Source: Phascolarctobacterium succinatutens CAG:287 (GTDB lineage: Bacteria; Bacillota; Negativicutes; Acidaminococcales; Acidaminococcaceae). Taken from it: DNA of 11,747 bases. The DNA lies in the NCBI RefSeq assembly GCF_000434895.1, contig NZ_FR892803.1, forward strand, positions 1 to 11,747, in the 5' to 3' direction. Shown here piece after piece: positions 1 through 5,127 of this stretch (positions are counted from its first letter, which is position 1; each line of letters opens with the position of its first letter). A program made the position numbers and the translations under genes. Below the pieces are notes generated by a model that saw only the letters and a program-made list of their open reading frames with translations, searched no databases and was not told the DNA's origin.

Positions 1-48
1 GACCAGATTACTTCAGAGATTTCTACAAAAAAACAGCATAAATGCTAA
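1..48. other. Left-edge non-coding stretch
   Basis: No gene is visible here. On the minus strand a small hairpin (AGCA/TGCT arms around 35-46) is followed by a run of seven T (27-33), which could be a weak second terminator for transcripts passing the strong one at 133-184. The stem is only 4-5 bp, so this is tentative. The window edge cuts off whatever lies downstream of the transfer operon. Confidence 0.3.
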
Positions 49-129
49 CTAATGTTCATAACTAAAGTAATACTCATAACTTTACTAACTTTCATAACTA
101 AGATAATAAAAATAACATTCATAACAGTA
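49..129. repeat. 9-bp degenerate tandem lattice, tract 1 (9 units)
   Basis: Read from position 49 in steps of nine, every unit has TAA at bases 2-4, and seven of nine begin with an exact RTWAY core. Examples are ATAACTAAA at 58, ATAACTTTA at 76, ATAACTAAG at 94 and ATAACATTC at 112, so ATAAC recurs at exact 18-base or 9-base steps. Units differ in their last four bases, so this is not a simple microsatellite. It lies beyond the terminator that follows virB4 and has the same pattern as the tracts at 2976-3155 and 4868-5128. Function is unknown. Confidence 0.8.
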
Positions 130-132
130 ATT

Positions 133-184
133 AAAAAAAGACGCTCTGACAGCATTTCATTAGGCTATATGAGCGTCTTTTTTT
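133..184 (-). terminator. Intrinsic terminator after virB4 (probably bidirectional)
   Basis: A 14-bp perfect stem joins 133-146 and 171-184 (core GACGCTC/GAGCGTC flanked by A7 and T7) around a 24-base loop. On the minus strand the stem runs into a T tract, as expected for a Rho-independent terminator. It starts 18 bases after the virB4 stop and so probably ends the transfer operon transcript seen here. The A and T tracts are symmetrical, so it could also work on the plus strand. Confidence 0.88.
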
Positions 185-201
185 CTGCAGACTATATATA
201 A

Positions 202-2682
202 TTACAAGGCCATATAAGCTTCTTTTGCATCACGAAGGCCTTTATAATCAAGCCAGTGCACCATAAAATCATCATCAGGATAAGATTTCTTAATACGTTC
301 ACATTCGGCCTGATCATCTTTGCTGGATGCAGCAAGAATACTTAAAGCATAAGGAGAAAGAGCAAGGTCAAATCTACGCTTGCCTTCTGCAGAAACAACG
401 TAATAATCATGCTTCGGTCTGGAATCAGCAATTATCTGGCGTTCACGGTAATTAAGATTAAAGAAACCATAAACTTCTTCATTGCCTTGATTCAAAGCCT
501 GGGCATTAGGCAAAAAGAAACGAGTCATGCAGCTTTCAATGATAGCACTTGAAATGCTGCATTTTTTTATGTCTTCAAGATTTTGCGTAGCAAAGATAAT
601 GCTTACGTTATTCTTACGCATGGTCTTAAGCCATTCACGGATTTTCTCAGCAAAAATAGGGTTATCCAGAAAGGTCCAGCACTCATCAAGGATAATGAAA
701 GTAGGAGAACCATCACAATTTTTCTCAATTACGTGGAAAAGATAAAGCAGGGTAGGCATAACAGCATTTTTCTTGCTCATAAGCTCGCCCATCTCAAAAG
801 ACTGATAGCTGCCAAGCTTTAAGCTGTCAATATCACTATCAAAAAGCTTGCCATAGGCACCAGCTGTATCAGCAATACCTTTTGTTTCAACAACAAAAGG
901 CTCGAGTGCATCTCTAAGCTCCATATTCTGTACGAACACCTTAATGGCCGTTAAAGTACGTTCATCGGGAGGCGTAGCAGCAACAGAGGTAAGAGCGTCC
1001 CAAATAGCTTTACGCTTTTCAGGATTCATCTCAACGCCCTCCTGAACAAATAGCTCCTGCAGCCATTCACTTGCCCAAACTTTTTCGTTTTCATCATCGA
1101 TATAACGGAGAGGTTGGAAAGCAAGATTATTGGCACTATCATCATTACCGAGGTCATAAAAATTACCTTTTACTGCTGCAGCAAAAACTCGACTGGAAGC
1201 ACCCTTATCAAAGACATAAATGCGAGCTTTCGGAACGCTGCGGAATTGACTGGCAAGAAAATTAAGAAGAACTGACTTACCACTACCGGTAGGACCGACA
1301 ACAATACTATGGCCAACATCACCTACATGAATATTAAGGAAAAAAGGAGTAGAGCCTTCAGTTTCAACCTGAGCAATCGCAGGAACAGGCTTACCAGAAC
1401 ACTCCGAAAGATGCTTACAATATTCATCACCTGACCAAACACTAGATAAAGGCAAGATATGACACAGGTTAAGAGAACTAATAGCTTTTCTGCGTGGATC
1501 AGCATAAGCATTACCAGGCAAAGAACCAAGCCAGGCACTGGCAGCATTCATGGTTTCAGGAGCAACAGTAAAGCCTTTATTAGAATAGATACGGCTGATC
1601 GCACGAACCTTATTCTTAAGAATATCCATACTGCTGTCAGAAATAATGATATTGCTTGTAAAATCGCCAATTGAAATGAAATTATTACCTAATTCGACAA
1701 GAACATCATCCGCATCAGCAAAACGCTGGAGAGAAGTACTGTCGACCATGACAGATTCCTCTTTATAGAAAAACTCACGCAGCATTGTCAGGATATTCTT
1801 ATCGTTAGCCTTCCACTCACGCTTCAAGGTTTCAACATCACCCTGAGAATCGACTTTATCACGGCAAATAAAACGAGTCACCCAACGGTATTCCATATTA
1901 AGCCTGTTAAGCTCGTCCAGCATACAGGGAAAACTTTCTGGAGGGAAACTGCGTATGCAGACAGGAGTAATATGCTCATTTTCAAAATCATCACCTAAAA
2001 TGGGATAACTGCCACCAAAAAAAGGCATATCGCAAAGCATATCTCCCAAACAAACAGGTTCTAAAGGTCGCTTAACTTTCTGCTTGCGCAAGCTTACGCA
2101 GCTATGCAGATAGGTAAGCATTTCCTCATCATCAAGCAAGTGACAGGAATAGACTACAGAACTGAATCCATCAAAAAACTTGTTTAAAGAAGTCTGAAAC
2201 GATTCAAGATTATCATAAAAAACTTTACGCATATCAGTATCGTTTTCTAACTCATTTCTATAAAAAAGCTTGGCTATCTTAGCCTTTCTGGTACTTTTAG
2301 GCAAAAACTGCAAAGTAAAATAATACTCACCAATAAAGTACTGATCGTGGTTAAAAAAATTCTGACGTTCATAATCCATCATCTGACAAGCTTTGTCAGG
2401 GAAAGTCCTGTCTTTATAAACATTAGCTTTTACACGTCTAGCTTCAATATAAAAGCACCAGCCTTCACCAAAAACCTTAAGATAATTGTTAACCCTGGCA
2501 ATAAGAGCCATAAGTTCTTCACTTGTAGCACTTTCCTGATCAAGTCCATTATAGCGGATAGTCGCCATAAAACTGCCGTCCTCATTCAGAACAATTCCCG
2601 GGGCACATAAAGCAAACCACTGAACATGACTGGATAATTTAGTGTATTTAAAATTATACTCTCGCAAATCAAATAAATGCAA
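202..2682 (-). CDS. trbE: VirB4/TrbE-family conjugation ATPase
   Basis: Large cytoplasmic ATPase (826 aa) that powers pilus assembly and DNA transfer and docks at the inner-membrane base of the type IV secretion channel. The N-terminal half is the CagE/TrbE/VirB4 domain. The C-terminal half is a RecA-like motor with Walker A GPTGSGKS at residues 463-470, Walker B TFIILDE ending at D666-E667, and the family motif FATQN at 697-701. Length matches the family. The start is TTG at 2682: GGAGG at 2691-2695 lies 8 bases upstream, and no ATG is as well placed. It follows virB3 by 23 bases and is followed by a strong terminator. No truncation or missing catalytic residue is seen. The ATPase family is certain; the Trb-type label rests on gene context. 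Confidence 0.95.
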   Translation of the reverse strand: MHLFDLREYNFKYTKLSSHVQWFALCAPGIVLNEDGSFMATIRYNGLDQESATSEELMALIARVNNYLKVFGEGWCFYIEARRVKANVYKDRTFPDKACQMMDYERQNFFNHDQYFIGEYYFTLQFLPKSTRKAKIAKLFYRNELENDTDMRKVFYDNLESFQTSLNKFFDGFSSVVYSCHLLDDEEMLTYLHSCVSLRKQKVKRPLEPVCLGDMLCDMPFFGGSYPILGDDFENEHITPVCIRSFPPESFPCMLDELNRLNMEYRWVTRFICRDKVDSQGDVETLKREWKANDKNILTMLREFFYKEESVMVDSTSLQRFADADDVLVELGNNFISIGDFTSNIIISDSSMDILKNKVRAISRIYSNKGFTVAPETMNAASAWLGSLPGNAYADPRRKAISSLNLCHILPLSSVWSGDEYCKHLSECSGKPVPAIAQVETEGSTPFFLNIHVGDVGHSIVVGPTGSGKSVLLNFLASQFRSVPKARIYVFDKGASSRVFAAAVKGNFYDLGNDDSANNLAFQPLRYIDDENEKVWASEWLQELFVQEGVEMNPEKRKAIWDALTSVAATPPDERTLTAIKVFVQNMELRDALEPFVVETKGIADTAGAYGKLFDSDIDSLKLGSYQSFEMGELMSKKNAVMPTLLYLFHVIEKNCDGSPTFIILDECWTFLDNPIFAEKIREWLKTMRKNNVSIIFATQNLEDIKKCSISSAIIESCMTRFFLPNAQALNQGNEEVYGFFNLNYRERQIIADSRPKHDYYVVSAEGKRRFDLALSPYALSILAASSKDDQAECERIKKSYPDDDFMVHWLDYKGLRDAKEAYMAL

Positions 2683-2705
2683 AATCTACACCTCCAAAAA
2701 TCTGA

Positions 2706-2966
2706 TTACCAGAAGACTTTTTTGCTTTGGATGTGATTTATAACAACTTTAAAAAATATATCATCAGTTTTTGTTGCTTCACGCATAAACATATGAACTA
2801 CAAATGCAACAGGCAAAAACCAATACATCTGCATCATCACACCAATCGCAACAGCAATACTCCAAAAACCGATACAAAAATTCCTGTCAACACCAAGCAT
2901 CAAAATCGGATTAATAAGAGATTGATGAAAAGGGATATAATAACCATCCGGTTTTCCTCTATCCAT
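2706..2966 (-). CDS. trbD: VirB3/TrbD-family inner-membrane protein
   Basis: Small inner-membrane protein (86 aa) that associates with VirB4 at the base of the secretion channel. It has the family plan: a short N-terminal segment with HQSLINPILMLGVDR, a long hydrophobic stretch (about residues 32-60, probably one or two membrane segments), then a charged tail containing REATKTDDIFF and NHI. ATG at 2966 is preceded by AGGAGGT, 4-6 bases upstream. It lies directly before virB4, the classic virB3-virB4 pairing, which supports the assignment although the sequence is short. Upstream, between it and virB11, is a 9-bp lattice tract whose left edge abuts this Shine-Dalgarno. Confidence 0.88.
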   Translation of the reverse strand: MDRGKPDGYYIPFHQSLINPILMLGVDRNFCIGFWSIAVAIGVMMQMYWFLPVAFVVHMFMREATKTDDIFFKVVINHIQSKKVFW

Positions 2967-2975
2967 AATGACCTC

Positions 2976-3155
2976 CTAACAAAAATAATCAAAAACATAA
3001 AGATAACTTAAGTTATTTTCATAATTATCATAATAAAAATAACTAAGCTAATTAATATAATGTTCATTATCACTATTATGTTACTAACTAACGTTAGTAA
3101 CATAATATAAGTTAGAATACTAATTTATACTATAAAGATAAGTAACATTATTAAA
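2976..3155. repeat. 9-bp degenerate tandem lattice, tract 2 (20 units)
   Basis: From 2976 in nine-base steps, 18 of 20 units carry TAA or TTA at bases 2-4 (all but those at 2994 and 3129), and 11 match RTWAY exactly. Examples are ATAACTTAA at 3003, GTTATTTTC at 3012 and ATAACTAAG at 3039. The tract fills the whole virB11-virB3 gap: the virB11 stop codon (3151-3153) lies inside the last unit, and the first unit touches the virB3 Shine-Dalgarno. It contains a perfect 14-bp palindrome at 3003-3016 and a 15-bp-arm inverted repeat at 3074-3107. Confidence 0.8.
3074..3107. repeat. Inverted repeat, 15-bp perfect arms
   Basis: Arms 3074-3088 and 3093-3107 (TATTATGTTACTAAC and its reverse complement) flank the 4-base spacer TAAC. 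It lies in the virB11-virB3 gap and forms part of the 9-bp lattice. The stem is very AT-rich with no adjacent T run, so it looks more like a protein site or mRNA hairpin than an intrinsic terminator. Confidence 0.75.
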
Positions 3156-4182
3156 CTTTTACACCTTCAAGAAGCTGAAAAATCTTTGAAGAATCATATT
3201 CTAACGTAAAGGCACCAGTCTCTACATCATAATCTTTAACATAAGCCACTTCCTTGATAGTGCGTCCACGGACCATTTTGCCATCAATTAACTTGGAACT
3301 GCGAGATATAAAGACGACAAGATTTACAGTAGAACCGATAAGACTATTGACAACACTAAGCGGTGGGGCAGAAGAACCATTACCACCACTCTCTAAAGAA
3401 AGGGCTGCAATACGCTTCAAGCATTCGAGCGCATCATTAGCATGAACAGTAGAGATGCCACCTGGATGGCCGGTATTCCATGCTTTGAGTAAATCATAAG
3501 CAGCTCCATCACGGACTTCACCAACAATAATCCTATCTGGCCTGCGACGCATTGTTGTACGTAAAAGCATATTCATATTGACAGCATCGCTTGTACGAAA
3601 AGATTCATAATCTTCAGCAGTACAATTAAGCTCACGGGTATCTTCAAGGATAACAAGTCTGTCACGAGTTTTGCTAATCTCATCCAAAATAGCGTTACAT
3701 AAAGTTGTCTTACCACTGCCTGTACCGCCACCTATCAAAATGTTAAGTTTACGATGAACGGCAGAACAAATAATATTTTTCTGCTGTTCAGTCATAACTC
3801 CTTGCGAAACGTAATCATCAAGAGTAAAAACAACATCTGCAGGTTTACGAATATTAAAAGAAGGTAAAATAGATATATCTGGCAGGCTGCCTTCAAAACG
3901 ATAACCATATTTAGGCAGTTCCGCACTTATCAAAGGCTGGTTCTTAGTAGCAATCGTTTTACTGAATGAAGCAACGGTTTCAATAATCTTACGTCTGTCT
4001 TCTGCTTTAAGCACAATATCTGTCTTTACGCGACCAACACCGACATATTCAATCCATACGTGTAAATCGTTGCTATTACAGTATACCTCGATAACATCAT
4101 CACGAAGCAAGGACAATGCCAATGGGCCTAAAGCATTATCAAGCAATATATGGGCACGGTTCTTACCGGAACTTTGTTCCAC
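3151..4182 (-). CDS. trbB: VirB11/TrbB-family traffic ATPase
   Basis: Hexameric cytoplasmic ATPase (343 aa) that works with VirB4 and VirD4 to drive pilus biogenesis and substrate transfer. Visible motifs are Walker A GGTGSGKT (catalytic K158), the acidic box LVILEDTREL, the arginine-rich RTTMRRRPDR followed by the Walker B region IIVGEVRD, and the His box GHPGGISTVHA. I chose GTG at 4182 because GGAGAG at 4189-4194 sits 6 bases upstream. The alternative TTG at 4200 overlaps the previous stop as TTGA and would add six residues, but has no Shine-Dalgarno. It follows the 68-codon gene closely. In RP4, trbB precedes trbC; here it sits late in the operon, before virB3 and virB4. Confidence 0.94.
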   Translation of the reverse strand: MEQSSGKNRAHILLDNALGPLALSLLRDDVIEVYCNSNDLHVWIEYVGVGRVKTDIVLKAEDRRKIIETVASFSKTIATKNQPLISAELPKYGYRFEGSLPDISILPSFNIRKPADVVFTLDDYVSQGVMTEQQKNIICSAVHRKLNILIGGGTGSGKTTLCNAILDEISKTRDRLVILEDTRELNCTAEDYESFRTSDAVNMNMLLRTTMRRRPDRIIVGEVRDGAAYDLLKAWNTGHPGGISTVHANDALECLKRIAALSLESGGNGSSAPPLSVVNSLIGSTVNLVVFISRSSKLIDGKMVRGRTIKEVAYVKDYDVETGAFTLEYDSSKIFQLLEGVKV

Positions 4183-4196
4183 ACTAATCTCTCCAA

Positions 4197-4403
4197 TCAA
4201 AGGTTAATTTTTTCGTCAAGTAAATCAGAGATAAATCTACCATCTACTAATAAAACTCCACGACGCCATCTTACAGGAACAAGCAACTTCATCATCTGCA
4301 TTACGATATAATTTCTGGAATAACAGTCACGCATAATAAAAACAAATTCATCAAAAGGGTAATCCTTATGAATATCTACTGAAATATTAATATTACTCGA
4401 CAT
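4197..4403 (-). CDS. Unrecognised 68-aa protein in the transfer operon
   Basis: I do not recognise this small protein. ATG at 4403 is chosen because GAGGAG lies a few bases upstream; a seven-residue upstream extension in the same frame has no ribosome site. It overlaps the end of the 152-codon gene by 11 bases and touches virB11, so the three are probably translationally coupled. It has no clear membrane segment or signal peptide and mixes hydrophobic and basic patches (MMKLLVPVRWRRG near the middle), suggesting a small folded cytoplasmic protein. Its position between the coupling protein and VirB11 suggests an accessory role in substrate handling or ATPase regulation, but that is context only. 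Confidence 0.7.
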   Translation of the reverse strand: MSSNINISVDIHKDYPFDEFVFIMRDCYSRNYIVMQMMKLLVPVRWRRGVLLVDGRFISDLLDEKINL

Positions 4404-4851
4404 TATTCTCCTCATTATTATCATTCAAATCATCAACAGATGCTGTCTTAGCATACAGATCTTTACGATATTTATCTACAAAATCCATGATCTCACCTTG
4501 AACGTCAGGCCTGTTCCGAATAAAATCGGCAATAGCAAGAAGAATTTTTTTATCATCATCAAAAAGAACATCAAACGAACCTGAATTATTAAGCCTTCTA
4601 ATATTAGCAGGATTCTTACAGGCAGATTGCAAAGACGTATACATTTCTACGCCAAGAGCAGAAAAAACTGTAGATGCTACGCTCATAGTAGCAGATACAC
4701 GAGATGTATTAAACTTCTCCTTAACGCTACGGCTTTTTCTTTTCAGAGCTTCTTCTTTAAGCTTCAGCTCATTTCTTAATTTTTCCTTTTCTTCATTTAC
4801 GGATAAAGCAGATAATGCTGCATCACCAAAAGAGCCGGGTTTTCTAGGCAT
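4393..4851 (-). CDS. Unrecognised 152-aa cytoplasmic protein, coiled-coil
   Basis: Hypothetical protein with no family I can name. ATG at 4851 follows AAGGAGG by about 5 bases. The frame stays open far upstream only because the 9-bp lattice lacks in-frame stops, so the long version starting at 5211 should not be annotated. Residues about 18-47 are strongly charged and heptad-like (EEKEKLRNELKLKEEALKR), predicting a coiled coil. The middle (SVASTVFSALGVEMY) is mildly hydrophobic but too short and polar for a sure membrane helix. The C-terminal third is helical and acidic, ending in an Asp/Asn/Glu-rich tail. It lies between virD4 and virB11. A relaxosome accessory or coupling-protein partner is possible but unproven. 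Confidence 0.78.
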   Translation of the reverse strand: MPRKPGSFGDAALSALSVNEEKEKLRNELKLKEEALKRKSRSVKEKFNTSRVSATMSVASTVFSALGVEMYTSLQSACKNPANIRRLNNSGSFDVLFDDDKKILLAIADFIRNRPDVQGEIMDFVDKYRKDLYAKTASVDDLNDNNEENNVE

Positions 4852-4921
4852 AATATTCCTCCTTAACATAACGTATATAATAAAAATAAGGATAGTTATT
4901 AAAATAATAAAAATCATATCA

Positions 4922-4953
4922 ATAACTAAAGTTAGTAAAATAACTTTAGTTAT
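4922..4953. repeat. Inverted repeat, 13-bp perfect arms
   Basis: ATAACTAAAGTTA at 4922-4934 and its reverse complement at 4941-4953 flank a 6-base spacer. It lies within the 9-bp lattice between virD4 and the 152-codon gene. It could fold as an AU-rich hairpin in the operon mRNA or act as a dimer-binding site. Confidence 0.75.
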
Positions 4954-5053
4954 GAACATAATATCCATAACACTGTATAAGACAGTAACATTACACATGA
5001 AAATTAGGTTCATAACTAAAATAATCTTAATAACAAAAGTAATCAAAGTTAGT

Positions 5054-5127
5054 AAAGTTATCTTAATAATGGAAATAACCGTAGTAACATTCATAACTTT
5101 AGTTATTTCCATTATCTTGATAACTTT
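5054..5127. repeat. Inverted repeat, 26-base arms at the virD4 stop
   Basis: Arms 5054-5079 and 5102-5127 match in inverted orientation at 23 of 26 positions, with the three mismatches together at 5063-5065. The spacer is 22 bases. The right arm ends inside the virD4 stop codon, so in the mRNA a hairpin would form immediately at the end of virD4 translation. There is no T run after it, so readthrough into the downstream genes is expected. A role in mRNA stability or expression stoichiometry is possible. Confidence 0.75.

Noticed and set aside
2727..3011. Plus-strand open frame antisense to virB3
   Set aside because: Shadow of virB3; no Shine-Dalgarno and no family features.
3120..3170. Internal promoter upstream of virB3 (TATAGT-like at the virB11 end)
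   Set aside because: A -10-like match is expected by chance in such AT-rich repeats, and no convincing -35 is correctly spaced.
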